Position numbers and translations under genes: made by a program. Below the pieces are notes generated by a model. That model saw nothing but the letters and a program-made list of their open reading frames with translations. It ran no database searches and was not told where the DNA came from. Below are positions 34,555-44,089 of a stretch of 64,000 bases of DNA, piece after piece. The stretch lies in the NCBI GenBank assembly GCA_003045895.1, contig PZPC01000001.1, positions 163,733 through 227,732 of the forward strand. Reading direction: 5' to 3'. Within the stretch, counting starts at the first letter, position 1. Every line of letters starts with the position of its first letter. This stretch comes from Bacteroidota bacterium (GTDB taxonomy: Bacteria > Bacteroidota > Bacteroidia > Chitinophagales > Saprospiraceae).

Positions 34555-35616
34555 CTAATTTTTCTCATACACCGTCCCACGTCCCCGTCCTCTGGCGCGC
34601 AGTAGCCCAGCGTCGGTCAACCGCTTCAGATCATATTTGACGGTGTTGCGGCTGATCTCGGGCAGCAGTGCATCCAATTCACGTACAGACAAGGTGCCTT
34701 CCCGGCGGACAAAATCCAGTACGCGCCGTTGCCGGGCGTTGAGGTACAGCGCGGCGGGCTCTGCCACGATAGACTGCTCGTCCTGTGCCAGCCTTTCTGT
34801 TATTTGTCGGATAGCGTTCAGCAGGAAATACAGCCAGCGGCCAATCGCCTCTTCCGCCGTACCCCGGTGCCGTTGGGCAGCCATGAGGGCTTTGTAGTAC
34901 CCTGCTTTGTCGTCCTCAATTGCCCGTTCCAGACTGGCGTAGAGCACAAATTCGTATCCCCCTTGCAGCAACAGCAAGGTGGTCAGCAGCCGACTCAAAC
35001 GCCCGTTGCCATCCTGGAAGGGATGGATGGTGAGGAACTCGTAAATGAAGGTGCCAATGACGAGTAGTGGGTGCCGGTTGCCTGCCGTTCGTTCCCGGTG
35101 AAACCAGTCAATAGCGGCCGTCATCGCGACGGGCGTGAGCGCAGGATCGGTTGTCTGAAAAATAATTTGCTCCTGCCCGGAGGCATTGGTTGCGACAACC
35201 TGGTTCGACAGTTGCTTGTAGTCTCCCCGGTGGTGGGCGTCCTTGTCGCTGTAGCGCAACAATTCTTTGTGCAGTCCTTTGACGAGGTTTTCGGTCAGTT
35301 CCAGGTCGCGAAATTGTTCCTGGATGATATCCAGCGTGGTGTAGTAGCCTGCGACTTCCTGTTCGTCGCGGCTCTTTAGTTGTTGAATGCGAAGGTGCTC
35401 GATCAGTTTCGCAATGTCTTCATCCGTCAGGCGGCTACCTTCGATACGGGTAGAGGAACCGACGCTTTGGACCGTTGCCAACTGGCGCAGTTCCCGCAGC
35501 TGATCGGTACTGAGGTGGGCTTGTACTTTCCAGGCCCGGTTGTAGGTGTCAATATCGGTGATGACTTTTTGGAGGGATGCCTGGGTAAGGTAGTCGAGTT
35601 GGAGGAGCCGTTCCAT
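34555..35616 (-). CDS. Fic-family protein with winged-helix C terminus (class II Fic)
   Basis: Fic enzymes transfer AMP or other phosphate-containing groups to target hydroxyls. The 353-residue protein has the canonical active-site motif HPFQDGNGRLSR at residues 198-209, with the catalytic histidine and all phosphate-binding residues intact. An N-terminal inhibitory motif STRIEG (55-60) fits [S/T]xxxE[G/N], so the enzyme is probably self-inhibited by Glu59. Residues about 290-350 form a winged helix-turn-helix (LSVRELDALLPEISRNTVKYDLKRL), suggesting DNA binding or autoregulation. No adjacent antitoxin gene is visible. Confidence 0.94.
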   Translation of the reverse strand: MERLLQLDYLTQASLQKVITDIDTYNRAWKVQAHLSTDQLRELRQLATVQSVGSSTRIEGSRLTDEDIAKLIEHLRIQQLKSRDEQEVAGYYTTLDIIQEQFRDLELTENLVKGLHKELLRYSDKDAHHRGDYKQLSNQVVATNASGQEQIIFQTTDPALTPVAMTAAIDWFHRERTAGNRHPLLVIGTFIYEFLTIHPFQDGNGRLSRLLTTLLLLQGGYEFVLYASLERAIEDDKAGYYKALMAAQRHRGTAEEAIGRWLYFLLNAIRQITERLAQDEQSIVAEPAALYLNARQRRVLDFVRREGTLSVRELDALLPEISRNTVKYDLKRLTDAGLLRARGRGRGTVYEKN

Positions 35617-35634
35617 GGTTGTTTGTTTATCTCA

Positions 35635-35665
35635 CAAATTTATCCGTTTTTATTCGAGATTGCAA
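35635..35665 (-). promoter_or_regulatory. Bacteroidota-type promoter of the Fic gene
   Basis: On the minus strand, TTG (35663-35665), a 20-bp spacer and TAAATTTG (35635-35642) match the consensus. The promoter overlaps a set of 10-bp-phased TATCC/TATTC repeats (35641-35690). Confidence 0.65.
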
Positions 35666-35690
35666 TTTTATATCCAATTTTATCCAATTA
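35641..35690. repeat. 10-bp-phased repeats over the Fic promoter
   Basis: In consecutive 10-bp blocks the sequence reads TATCCGTTTT, TATTCGAGAT, TGCAATTTTA, TATCCAATTT, TATCCAATTA. The last two are near-perfect direct repeats. Helical phasing across the -33 region suggests an operator, perhaps for the Fic protein's own winged helix. This is inference. Confidence 0.45.
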
Positions 35691-36185
35691 AAAACGAATT
35701 TCAATTGACTAGAACAGTAGAAATCAGGTATATTTATTTTTTTTTTGAAAAATCAATTTGACTAATAACCTCCACTATCATACTGCAAAATGGGATCAGT
35801 TATTTCTGTTAAATTACTAAGTACCAGGACCAAACCTTAATCTGCTGTTGAAAACTTACTCGCTTGAATTCATCGAATCCATTGTGGCTCGGTTTACCAG
35901 CCGCGAACTACCATCTGCAGACGGGCAACTATCCTTCACTCGTGACAGCGTGTAATGCTTTTATAGCCGGGCAGACTGGAAGGAGTGATTATCTGCTTAG
36001 TTACTACAGTAAAGCACGCCTTTTTTCGGCAGCTGCCCGCCAGGACTGGATAGAACCTGACTTGTGTGCATTGCCAGGAGGGGGTATCAGAACCATCGCC
36101 ATTGGAGCTGTCGATAGAATAAAATACCTCGGAAGTTCATCTAGCTTGCCGAAAAGGAGTACAAAATCTATCCAGGAAAAGGGGA
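35691..36185. other. Intergenic region, no supported gene
   Basis: About 500 bp. The left part is very AT-rich. A 114-codon frame from a TTG at 35864 runs into the 3' end of the esterase gene on the other strand. Its translation resembles no family, so it is not called. It may contain decayed sequence. Confidence 0.45.
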
Positions 36186-36974
36186 TTACTGCTGGCGGCG
36201 GTGGCTAAACAACCACGCCAGGAGTTCGGGTTCGGCGAAAGCATTGTCCCAACTGCCGTGCCCGACACCGGGGTATTCGGTATAGCGGGTTGCAACGCCT
36301 AACCGTTTCAGGGCCGCCACCACGCGGCGGGAATGGATCACCTCAACCACGCCATCATCCGTTCCGTGAAAGATCCACAGCGGCACCTGCGTGCCGTAGA
36401 TGGGGACGAGAGCGGGGTTGGTACCTCCACAAATAGGTACGGCAGCGGCAAAAGTCTGGGGCTGGCGGGCCAGCAATTCGAAAGTGCCCATGCCGCCCAT
36501 ACTCAGGCCCATCAGGTAGATCCGTTCGGGATCTGTTTGTTCGGTTTGCAGGAATTGATTGAGCAATTCGGTTACTGCTGCCAGGCTGGGATTGGGAACC
36601 TCATCAAAGTTGAAAAAGCGGTTGCCCAGGGTATCTTTCTCCATTTGTGCCCAGTAATCTTCGGTTGCACACTGGGGTACGACCACAATAGCTGGATAAG
36701 CGGTCTGATTGGCCAGAAAAAGCGCTGCGCCGTGGGTCAGTTGCAACTGGTTATCGGTTCCCCGCTCGCCGGCGCCGTGCAGAAAGAGTACCATTGGATA
36801 ACGATGGGTCGTATCTTGCTTATAACCTACGGGCCAGAGCACCCGGTAGGGCAACTGGTGACCCGTAGAACTGGTAAATTGCCCGGGCTGGAAAGCCGCC
36901 AGCACTTCCGCCGGCTGGGTTTTCAGTTGCGTCATGGGAAGTATAATAAGGAGGAGAAAAACGAGCTGTTTCAT
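36186..36974 (-). CDS. Secreted alpha/beta-hydrolase (esterase/prolyl-oligopeptidase-like)
   Basis: 262 residues from the ATG at 36974, with a signal peptide (MKQLVFLLLIILP...KTQ). A serine-hydrolase triad is visible: nucleophile in GLSMGG, Asp in FHGTDDGVV and His in PGVGHGSW. The oxyanion region FLHGAGERG also fits phospholipase/carboxylesterase-type relatives. The upstream frame to 37019 would place extra residues before the signal peptide and is rejected. The natural substrate is unknown. Confidence 0.9.
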   Translation of the reverse strand: MKQLVFLLLIILPMTQLKTQPAEVLAAFQPGQFTSSTGHQLPYRVLWPVGYKQDTTHRYPMVLFLHGAGERGTDNQLQLTHGAALFLANQTAYPAIVVVPQCATEDYWAQMEKDTLGNRFFNFDEVPNPSLAAVTELLNQFLQTEQTDPERIYLMGLSMGGMGTFELLARQPQTFAAAVPICGGTNPALVPIYGTQVPLWIFHGTDDGVVEVIHSRRVVAALKRLGVATRYTEYPGVGHGSWDNAFAEPELLAWLFSHRRQQ

Positions 36975-37037
36975 GGTCGAAAATAAGGAATAAAAGGGGA
37001 GTAGCTCCGAAAAAATCATTTATTCCAAAGACAAGCG

Positions 37038-37574
37038 CTATAAACTGGCTACAAATTGCCCCAACTGATCTTGAAAAGCCATCTGTAAGGCTGCATCTAA
37101 AATACCACTTTCCGGTGAAAAATTCCGGGAGAATGCGGGCAAAGAGAACGTAGCGATGGTATTGGTGTTCATGAATTTAAATTTATTGTGGGCAATTTCC
37201 AGCACGGTTTGACCGCCGCGGGCGCCGGGCGAAGTGGCAAGTAGAAACATGGGTTTGTTGTACCAAACGTCTTTTTCAATGCGCGATATCCAGTCGAAGA
37301 TATTTTTGAAGGCAGTGGCGTAAGCGCCGTTGTGCTCGGCAAAAGAAATGATGATACCGCCTGCTGCCCGGAGTTGGGATTTGAAATCATGGGCCAATTG
37401 GGGAATCCCCGTCGCTTTTTCCCGGTCGATGCTGTAAATGGGCATTTCGTAATCGTTGAGATCTAAAATCACCACTTCCGCATTAGGTACCTCGTGGGCG
37501 GCGTAGGTGGCCAGTTGCTTGTTGATCGAATGTTGGCTATTGCTGGCGCCGAAGGCTACTATTTGCTTGGACAT
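37038..37574 (-). CDS. NADPH-dependent FMN reductase/flavodoxin-like protein
   Basis: 178-residue flavoprotein of the NADPH-dependent FMN reductase family. The FMN phosphate loop is AFGASNSQHSINKQL. The region IISFAEHNGAYATAFKNIFDWIS corresponds to the family's conserved PEYN(G/H)S-containing stretch. LLATSPGARGGQTVLE is the isoalloxazine-contact loop. The ATG at 37574 begins MSKQIVAFGAS and is preferred to an upstream start at 37613. It lies 19 bp before the esterase gene's non-used upstream frame and is probably in the same operon. Confidence 0.9.
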   Translation of the reverse strand: MSKQIVAFGASNSQHSINKQLATYAAHEVPNAEVVILDLNDYEMPIYSIDREKATGIPQLAHDFKSQLRAAGGIIISFAEHNGAYATAFKNIFDWISRIEKDVWYNKPMFLLATSPGARGGQTVLEIAHNKFKFMNTNTIATFSLPAFSRNFSPESGILDAALQMAFQDQLGQFVASL

Positions 37575-37893
37575 AAATATAAGGTGTAATCGTTGTTTAA
37601 AGGTATACAACACGACAAGTCGATTGCTGGTTTTGGTAAATTTATTGTTTTAAATAAAAAAATATTAAACTTTTAATGTGTCGGACAATTTCCTTTCTTA
37701 TCTTTGACGGCATCAAATTATGGCCACTTCATCCATTTTCCGTGGCTACTCGTCGATTTCGCCGGGCGCTTGTGCAACAAAGCCTGGATATTGCGGTCTC
37801 TTAGCATGAAATAATTCTACCCATTAAACTGACGTAACAATTTGGTGACCTGGCTGTTGCTATTGCCGTTGCGTTATCACCCACACGACTGTT
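37575..37893. other. Divergent promoter region with a long leader
   Basis: It holds the promoters of the FMN reductase (minus) and the TonB-type receptor (plus). The plus-strand -7 box at 37699-37706 predicts a leader of roughly 180 nt. A 29-codon frame (37720-37809) exists in the leader, but nothing supports its translation. Confidence 0.5.
37699..37706 (+). promoter_or_regulatory. Putative -7 promoter element of the TonB-type receptor
   Basis: TATCTTTG, a perfect TAnnTTTG match, 187 bp before the start codon. No TTG was found at the right distance. Confidence 0.5.
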
Positions 37894-40323
37894 ATGAAAT
37901 ACCTTATTACTTTATCCTTTTTTGCAGGGGCACTAAGCTTAATGGCCCAAACAGCAAGCATCAAGGGGCAGTTGCAAGACCCCGACGGAGCAGCAGTTAG
38001 CTTTGCCAATGTAGCGCTTTATCAAGCAACCGACAGTACCCTGATCAAAGTAGAAACGACGGACGAAGCTGGTGTTTTCAGAGTGGCCAACCTCCGCGCT
38101 GGCACCTACGACTTGTCGGCTACTTACGTCGGCGCCAGCGACCTTTGGCAGCGCGGTATTGTAATTGCGGAGAACCAACAACTCGATCTGGAAGTCTTGC
38201 GCTTCTCCAGTACCGCCGTGGAATTGGCTGCGGCAACGGTAACGGCCGACCGGGCCATGGTGGAAATCAAGCCCGACCGCACGGTTTTCAACGTGCAGGG
38301 AACCATCAACAGTGTGGGGTCCAACGCCCTCTCGCTCATGCGCAAAGCACCCGGCGTAACCGTTGACAACAACGACAATATCAGTGTGCTGGGGCGGGCG
38401 GGCGTTTTGCTCTACGTAGATGGCAAACGTTTGCCGCTCACCGGCCAGGAACTGAGTGCCTATTTGGAGAATATCCCGGCCGAGCAGATCGACCGCATCG
38501 ATATCATTACCAATCCGGGGGCCAAGTACGAGGCCGAAGGCAACGCGGGCATCATTGATATTCGTTTGAAAAAAGACAAGAACCTGGGGGCTAATGGGGC
38601 CATCAGCAGCACGTTTAGCCAGGGCCGCTACGCCCAGACCAACGGTAGCCTGAGTGGGAACTACCGCAATAAATGGTTCAATGCTTTCGGCACCATGGGG
38701 GGGAATAATAACCTGAGTTACCACAATATGGATTTCTTCAGTACCCAAAACGGGATCCAACTCGACGAAATCAACCGGATGCGCAATGAATCAAAAGGCA
38801 TCAACTACCGCCTCGGTACCGACTTTTTTCTCAGCGAGAAGCACACCCTCGGATTCTTGGTCAGTGGCAACCATTTTAATGGAAATAGCAAAGACCTGAA
38901 CCAGATTGTTATTTCCAACCTGGAAACACCTGCCCTGATCGATAGCATCCTGGTCTCCAATAATGTCAATGAACGCGAACGTAAGAATACGACCTACAAC
39001 GTCAATTACCGGTTCGACGACCGGAAAGGAAGTAGCCTTAATCTCGACCTCGACTACGGTCGCTACCGCAGTGCGGTCAATCGCCTACAACCCAACCGCT
39101 ATTTCGATGCCACCCGCGAAAACTTGCTCACGGAGGTCATCAATACTTTTGATACGCCCACGGATATTGATATTTATACCGCCAAAGTTGATTTTGAACA
39201 GGACTTCCTTGGTGGTAAACTGGGCCTGGGCGGAAAAATTAGCCGGGTGATATCCAACAATACTTTTTTGGTGTCTGACCTGATCAACAGCCAGGCCATC
39301 CAGAATGATACCCTTTCCAATCGGTTCAATTACGACGAAAATGTCTACGCGGGTTACCTGAGCTTTAACCGGCCCATCAACGAGAAATGGAGTTTTTCGC
39401 TGGGCTTGCGGGCCGAGCAGACCGATGCCGTGGGGGATTTGCGGGCCTTCTTGCCCGAATTGATGGCACCGCCCGTCAACCAGGATTACCTCAGCTGGTT
39501 CCCCAATGCCGGACTGACCTGGCAGATGGCACCGGAGCACAACCTGGCCCTCAACTACGGTCGCCGGATCAACCGGCCCGACTACAATGTACTCAATCCC
39601 TTCAACAGCCAGTTGAGCCAGTTGTCCTACGAAAAGGGCAACCCCTTCCTGCGTCCGGAGATTGTCAACAACTTCGAATTGGGTTATACCCTCAAATACC
39701 GCTACAATTTCAAGTTGAGCTACAGCCGCACTACCGATCAGATCACCCGCCTTATCGCACCCGATACGGAAGATGAACGCGCCAACTTCATCACCTGGGA
39801 GAACCTGGCCAGCCAAACGGTTTTTAGCCTCAATATCAGTGCACCTTTTCAGGTGCGGGAAGGGTGGAACTCGTACGTCAATTTCAGTGCCTCCCACCTC
39901 AACAACCAGGCCGATTACGGCAACGGCGCCGTAGTGGACGTGCAGGCCTTTACCTATTCTATCTACCAGCAGCAGACGTTTGATTTGCCGAAGGGTTTCA
40001 AAGGTGAGGTCTCCGGCTACTTTGGTGGCCCGGGCGTTTGGGGTGGCGTGTTCAAGTACGAATCCAGCTGGAGCCTGGACGTGGGGCTACAGAAGAAATT
40101 CTTTAACGATGCCCTCAACGTACGCCTGAGCGCCAGCGATTTGTTTTACGAAACGGGTTGGGACGGGGTATCCATATTCAACGGCCTGGAATCTGCCGGT
40201 GGGGGCAACTGGGACAGCCGTCGCGTGAGTCTCAGTATGAGCTATAATTTTGGTAACCAGAATGTCAAATCCCGCCGCCGCCAAACGGGTCTCGAAGATG
40301 AGGCACAGCGGGTAGGAGGATAG
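37894..40323 (+). CDS. TonB-dependent-receptor-like outer-membrane beta-barrel protein
   Basis: 809-residue outer-membrane protein with a signal peptide (1-18). A carboxypeptidase-regulatory-like beta-sandwich (about 20-110; ASIKGQLQDPDGAAVSFANVALY) is followed by a plug domain (about 120-225; LSLMRKAPGVTVDNNDNISVLGRAGVLLYVDGKRL, IDRIDIITNPGAKYEAEG). A barrel of the outer-membrane beta-barrel family 3 type fills the rest, with an aromatic-rich end (VSLSMSYNF) then a short basic tail. No SusD partner or TonB box is evident. Ligand unknown; peptide or metal import is possible. Confidence 0.92.
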   Translation: MKYLITLSFFAGALSLMAQTASIKGQLQDPDGAAVSFANVALYQATDSTLIKVETTDEAGVFRVANLRAGTYDLSATYVGASDLWQRGIVIAENQQLDLEVLRFSSTAVELAAATVTADRAMVEIKPDRTVFNVQGTINSVGSNALSLMRKAPGVTVDNNDNISVLGRAGVLLYVDGKRLPLTGQELSAYLENIPAEQIDRIDIITNPGAKYEAEGNAGIIDIRLKKDKNLGANGAISSTFSQGRYAQTNGSLSGNYRNKWFNAFGTMGGNNNLSYHNMDFFSTQNGIQLDEINRMRNESKGINYRLGTDFFLSEKHTLGFLVSGNHFNGNSKDLNQIVISNLETPALIDSILVSNNVNERERKNTTYNVNYRFDDRKGSSLNLDLDYGRYRSAVNRLQPNRYFDATRENLLTEVINTFDTPTDIDIYTAKVDFEQDFLGGKLGLGGKISRVISNNTFLVSDLINSQAIQNDTLSNRFNYDENVYAGYLSFNRPINEKWSFSLGLRAEQTDAVGDLRAFLPELMAPPVNQDYLSWFPNAGLTWQMAPEHNLALNYGRRINRPDYNVLNPFNSQLSQLSYEKGNPFLRPEIVNNFELGYTLKYRYNFKLSYSRTTDQITRLIAPDTEDERANFITWENLASQTVFSLNISAPFQVREGWNSYVNFSASHLNNQADYGNGAVVDVQAFTYSIYQQQTFDLPKGFKGEVSGYFGGPGVWGGVFKYESSWSLDVGLQKKFFNDALNVRLSASDLFYETGWDGVSIFNGLESAGGGNWDSRRVSLSMSYNFGNQNVKSRRRQTGLEDEAQRVGG

Positions 40324-40390
40324 GAAAACTGGTGTTTACCAGCAAACCATTGAACCAGGTAGTTGCCTCAACAGGTGAGTTTGAAAATAA

Positions 40391-40427
40391 AAAAGCGCCA
40401 CTTCCCTTGGGAAGTGGCGCTTTTTTA
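40391..40427. terminator. Bidirectional terminator
   Basis: A perfect 12-bp stem GCGCCACTTCCC / GGGAAGTGGCGC (40396-40407, 40410-40421) with a 2-nt spacer, flanked by an A-run and a T-run. It serves both the receptor gene and the small minus-strand gene. Confidence 0.92.
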
Positions 40428-40450
40428 TTGATTAGTATCTACTAAAAAGG

Positions 40451-40720
40451 TTATCGGAGGTTGAATCCTTGAATGGTTTGCCGGTTTGCTTGTGAAACCA
40501 AGTCGACATTCAGGGTGCAATTTTCATAACGCAAGGCGTAGCTTTCGCGGATAGTGTTACTACCCAGAGATGCGTTGCCCATATTAATCAAACCTAAAAA
40601 ATGGCCGACCTCATCGGCGAAACTGGTCATCAGGTCTTTTACGGAAGCCAGGGCGTTGCTGTTGGTGTTTTTGTTGATTAAGCCAGCCGTAAGCGCTAAT
40701 TTGATTTTTCGGGTATTCAT
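40451..40720 (-). CDS. Small protein of unknown function
   Basis: 89 residues from the ATG at 40720 (a TTG 15 bases upstream is also open). The sequence starts MNTRKIKLALTAGLINKNTNS and has no clear signal peptide or transmembrane segment. I do not recognise the family. Coding status is supported by reasonable composition and by the terminator directly behind the stop. The long upstream gap fits a monocistronic gene. Confidence 0.5.
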   Translation of the reverse strand: MNTRKIKLALTAGLINKNTNSNALASVKDLMTSFADEVGHFLGLINMGNASLGSNTIRESYALRYENCTLNVDLVSQANRQTIQGFNLR

Positions 40721-41023
40721 GATCGTTGGATTCAATGGGTTATATTGGGTAGCACGGTTTGGTGGTAAAACTCTCTTTTGCCGCCGGATGTTGTTCCCAA
40801 ATATTTAAAGGTTTGTTAAAATTTTTTTCTTTGGTGAAAGGGAGACTTTTCTCCTGTTCCTATCCTTACTTACGGTAGGTACCGTCGGTTTGGTTTTCCA
40901 AAAGATGAAAAAATAATTTTTACTTGCCTTATGGGTACATTGTTAGTACCCCTCCCAGAAATAACGTTACCAAAATGGCTGAACTTGTCGAAAATTTTCA
41001 TGAATGAATATAGCGGCCCTGTT
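40721..41023. other. Intergenic region, no gene seen
   Basis: About 300 bp of AT-rich sequence between two minus-strand genes. It should hold the promoter of the small gene, but no consensus box was found. Confidence 0.45.
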
Positions 41024-43906
41024 TTATTTAATTTCAAACGACTGCTCGCTCTTACTTCCCCCCAGTTCCACGGTTACCGTAAATTTACCTTTCTGCAGGT
41101 AGTATTTACCATCATCGGCGGGTTCCATATCAGGGAGGCTATCGTCTTCCTTGAGTTTGCTTTCCAGCATTTTCCGGTAACCTGGCCAGGCATCCTTGGT
41201 GTAGGTGAAGTCGTAGGTGAGGTACTGTAAGCCAGCCTTAAGATCGGCCGAAAAGGTAGTCAAAAGGGGCCCGTCAGCCGCACTGATTGTTACGGTAGCC
41301 CGTCCGGCCGCCTGAGCGTAAACCGGGAGGTTCATCTCGGGGGCATTATCCCGTGTCCAACTTTGACCACCCCAGGAACGGCCCCGGCGGGTGTTTTCGA
41401 GCTTGAAGAGCTGCACCTGGCTCGCCATTACTGCCGGTGTCATTGCCTGGAGCTCGCGGGCCGAAGCCAGGTAAAGTGACCGGCCATGGGTGCCAATAAT
41501 GATGTCGTTATCGCGGGGGTGCACGACGATGTCGTGCACGGGCGCTCCGGGGAGCCCGGTGCGGAAGGCCTGGAAGTTCACCCCCTGGTCCAGGGAAACG
41601 TAAGCCCCGTGATCGGTACCTACGTAAATCAATTGTTCGTTGGTGGGGTCTTCTTTCACGACGTTGATGGGTTCCTGGGGCAGGTTGCGGCCAATGATTT
41701 CCCAGGTTTGGCCATAGTCATCGGAGCGGTAAAGCATGGCATTCCAGTTGTCCCACCGGTAACCGTTAAGCGCCAGGTACACCCGGCCTTCTTCGTACTG
41801 GCTGGCCTGGATACGGCTTACCCAGAAGTCGGGCGGCAGCCCGGCACTGATATTTTGCCAACTGTAGCCACCGTCCTGACTGATGTGTACGAGTCCATCA
41901 TCGGAGCCCGCGTAGAGCAGCCCAAATTGCAGGGGCGATTCGTGAATAGCGGAGAGGGTGCCGTAGGGCACATCGCCGGGTTGCCCACCATTGGTAAGGT
42001 CATTTGAGATTTTTACAAAATCTTTGCCCTGGTTCAGCGACCGGTGGAAGTAGTTGGAACCCATGTACAGGATGTCGGGATTGTGCACCGACAAGTGGAT
42101 CGGCGTCTGCCAGTTCCAGCGGAAGGGGCGTTCACCTAATTTGTGTTGCGGCGTGATGTAGTTGCGGTCGCCGGTGCGGGTATTCATCCGAAAGTAGTTG
42201 CCAAACTGAGAGCCAGCGTAGACCGTTTCGTTGTCGCGACAGTCAACAGCGACCTGCATACCGTCGCCACCGCCAATCATCTTGTAACCATATTCACCAT
42301 TCTGCTGCCAACGTGGGGAAGCTTCGTAGGTGTGTTCACCCATCCATACCCCGTTGTCCTGTAAGCCGCCGTAAACCCGGTAGGGTTCGGCCATATCAAC
42401 CGCTACGTAGTAAAATTGACCCAACGCCGGGTCATTGCACTTGATCCAGTTTTCACCATCGTCATAGGAAATGTTGATACCACCGTCGTTGCCAAGGATG
42501 AGGTGGCCGGGTCGGTTGGGATCCGACCACAAGGCGTGGTGGTCGGAGTGGACATTTTCGGCATTGATGCCTCGCCAGGTGGCACCACCATCGTCACTCC
42601 GTAATACGGGTACACCCAGTACATAGAGGCGTTGAGGATCCGTTGCCGAAACCCGGATGGTGCCAAAATAGTAGCCGTAGGAGTAGTATACGCCATCAAG
42701 ATAGCCTTCGTGTGTTTTTGACCATTTGCGACCATTGCGGTTCAATTTGTATACTTCCAGGCCAATGACTTCGGTATCAAATAACAGACTATTGGCACTT
42801 TCCGTGTATTCCACCAGCGTTTGGGGGCTGATTTCTCCACTGGCCACCATTGCCTTTACTTTTTCTACATCGTATTCCTTGGGAAAGCCATTGCGCTGGA
42901 GGAAATCGCGCAACAGCGGTTTTTTCAGGTTGGCAAAATCAACACTACTCATGGTTTTGAGTTGCGCCTTGGTTAGCTCTTCGGTTTTGGTGGGTTCGGC
43001 GGGGCGGCGGTTGTAGTTGTCAACCGAAGCATAAAGCAGGGGTTGGTCACCGTCATAGGTTAGCGCCAATCCTATGCGGCCCGTATTTTCGCCATTGGGG
43101 AATCCGCTTTTTTCACTGGTGATCAATTCCCAGTTGTCACCACCATCGTTGCTTTCGTAAATACCTGATCCGAACCCTGCTTCCACAAAATTCCAGGCGC
43201 GGCGGCTCCGCTCCCAGGTGGCGGCGTAAAGGTGGTTGGCGTTGCGTGGATCCAGCACCAATTCGATGCCGCCGGCGTCGTTGTTCACGAAAAGGGTCTT
43301 TTCCCAGGTGGCGCCACCGTCGGTGGTTTTGTAGATGCCCCGCTGTCCGTTAGGTGAATACAAGTGTCCCAAAACGGCCACCCACAAGGTGTTGGGGTCG
43401 GTGGGGTGAAGTAGGATGCGGGCAATGTGGTGGCTTTCGGTTAAGCCCCGTTGTTGCCACGTTTTACCCCCGTCGGCACTTCGGTACATGCCCAGGCCCG
43501 CGTAGGAAGAACGGCTGGAATTGACTTCACCCGTACCGGCCCAGAGCACCTTGTTGTTCCAATCGACGGCAAGAGCTCCGAGGGTAAGCACGTCGGCATT
43601 GTCGAAAACGGGGGTGAAGGTCGTACCGTTGTTGTTCGTCTCCCAAAGGCCGCCAGAAGCGTAGGCCACGAAAAAATGGGTAGGGTCGGTGGGGTCGACC
43701 GCCAGGTCCGATACCCGGCCACTTTGTATGCTGGGACCAATGTTTTTGAACGGTAATCCACCTACCAGCGACTCGGCCAGGAGAGCCTGGCGTTGGGCTG
43801 TGGCTGCCAGCCGTTGTTCAGCAGGTGTAACCAACGAAGGCATACCCTGGGCCTGGCCGCTGAAAACAACAACCAAAGAAAGGAAGGAGAGAAGAAGGTA
43901 TTTCAT
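41024..43906 (-). CDS. Secreted sortilin/VPS10-like beta-propeller protein
   Basis: 960 residues from the ATG at 43906, which begins a good signal peptide (MKYLLLSFLSLVVVFSGQAQG). The body is a large propeller with many BNR/Asp-box repeats: SADGGKTW, TTDGGATW, SNDGGDNW, SDDGGATW, SQDGGYSW, SDDYGQTW. Family sequences of the Bacteroidota sortilin-type 'glycosyl hydrolase' proteins are present (LPFKNIGPSIQSGRVSDLAV, VYGGLQDNGVW, IIGTHGRSLYLA). The C terminus is a beta-sandwich with no T9SS signal. Glycosidase activity is not established for this family; protein binding is equally possible. Confidence 0.88.
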   Translation of the reverse strand: MKYLLLSFLSLVVVFSGQAQGMPSLVTPAEQRLAATAQRQALLAESLVGGLPFKNIGPSIQSGRVSDLAVDPTDPTHFFVAYASGGLWETNNNGTTFTPVFDNADVLTLGALAVDWNNKVLWAGTGEVNSSRSSYAGLGMYRSADGGKTWQQRGLTESHHIARILLHPTDPNTLWVAVLGHLYSPNGQRGIYKTTDGGATWEKTLFVNNDAGGIELVLDPRNANHLYAATWERSRRAWNFVEAGFGSGIYESNDGGDNWELITSEKSGFPNGENTGRIGLALTYDGDQPLLYASVDNYNRRPAEPTKTEELTKAQLKTMSSVDFANLKKPLLRDFLQRNGFPKEYDVEKVKAMVASGEISPQTLVEYTESANSLLFDTEVIGLEVYKLNRNGRKWSKTHEGYLDGVYYSYGYYFGTIRVSATDPQRLYVLGVPVLRSDDGGATWRGINAENVHSDHHALWSDPNRPGHLILGNDGGINISYDDGENWIKCNDPALGQFYYVAVDMAEPYRVYGGLQDNGVWMGEHTYEASPRWQQNGEYGYKMIGGGDGMQVAVDCRDNETVYAGSQFGNYFRMNTRTGDRNYITPQHKLGERPFRWNWQTPIHLSVHNPDILYMGSNYFHRSLNQGKDFVKISNDLTNGGQPGDVPYGTLSAIHESPLQFGLLYAGSDDGLVHISQDGGYSWQNISAGLPPDFWVSRIQASQYEEGRVYLALNGYRWDNWNAMLYRSDDYGQTWEIIGRNLPQEPINVVKEDPTNEQLIYVGTDHGAYVSLDQGVNFQAFRTGLPGAPVHDIVVHPRDNDIIIGTHGRSLYLASARELQAMTPAVMASQVQLFKLENTRRGRSWGGQSWTRDNAPEMNLPVYAQAAGRATVTISAADGPLLTTFSADLKAGLQYLTYDFTYTKDAWPGYRKMLESKLKEDDSLPDMEPADDGKYYLQKGKFTVTVELGGSKSEQSFEIK

Positions 43907-44030
43907 AAAGTTGGTTTTTCTGTTTATGCTGGAGAATAAAGTAACAAGTGGTGAAAATAGAAAATATTGAGGAAGAGCGGAAGTATTTTTTGAGTGGGTT
44001 GTCACCTTCCTTTGGAAAGCGAATTCTCCC

Positions 44031-44038
44031 TATATTTG
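44031..44038 (+). promoter_or_regulatory. Putative -7 promoter element of the tsa operon
   Basis: TATATTTG, a perfect TAnnTTTG match, about 52 bp before the tsaE start. The nearest TTG (44012-44014) gives a slightly short 16-bp spacer. Confidence 0.55.
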
Positions 44039-44089
44039 CGCACCATTTTGAAACTGGATTGTTTAACTGTATCAATTAACAGGAAAGGC

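Noticed and set aside
35864..36208. 114-codon frame between the fic and esterase genes
   Set aside because: TTG start, no ribosome site, overlaps the 3' end of the esterase gene, and no recognisable family.
37720..37809. 29-codon leader frame before the TonB-type receptor
   Set aside because: No start signal or conservation evidence available.
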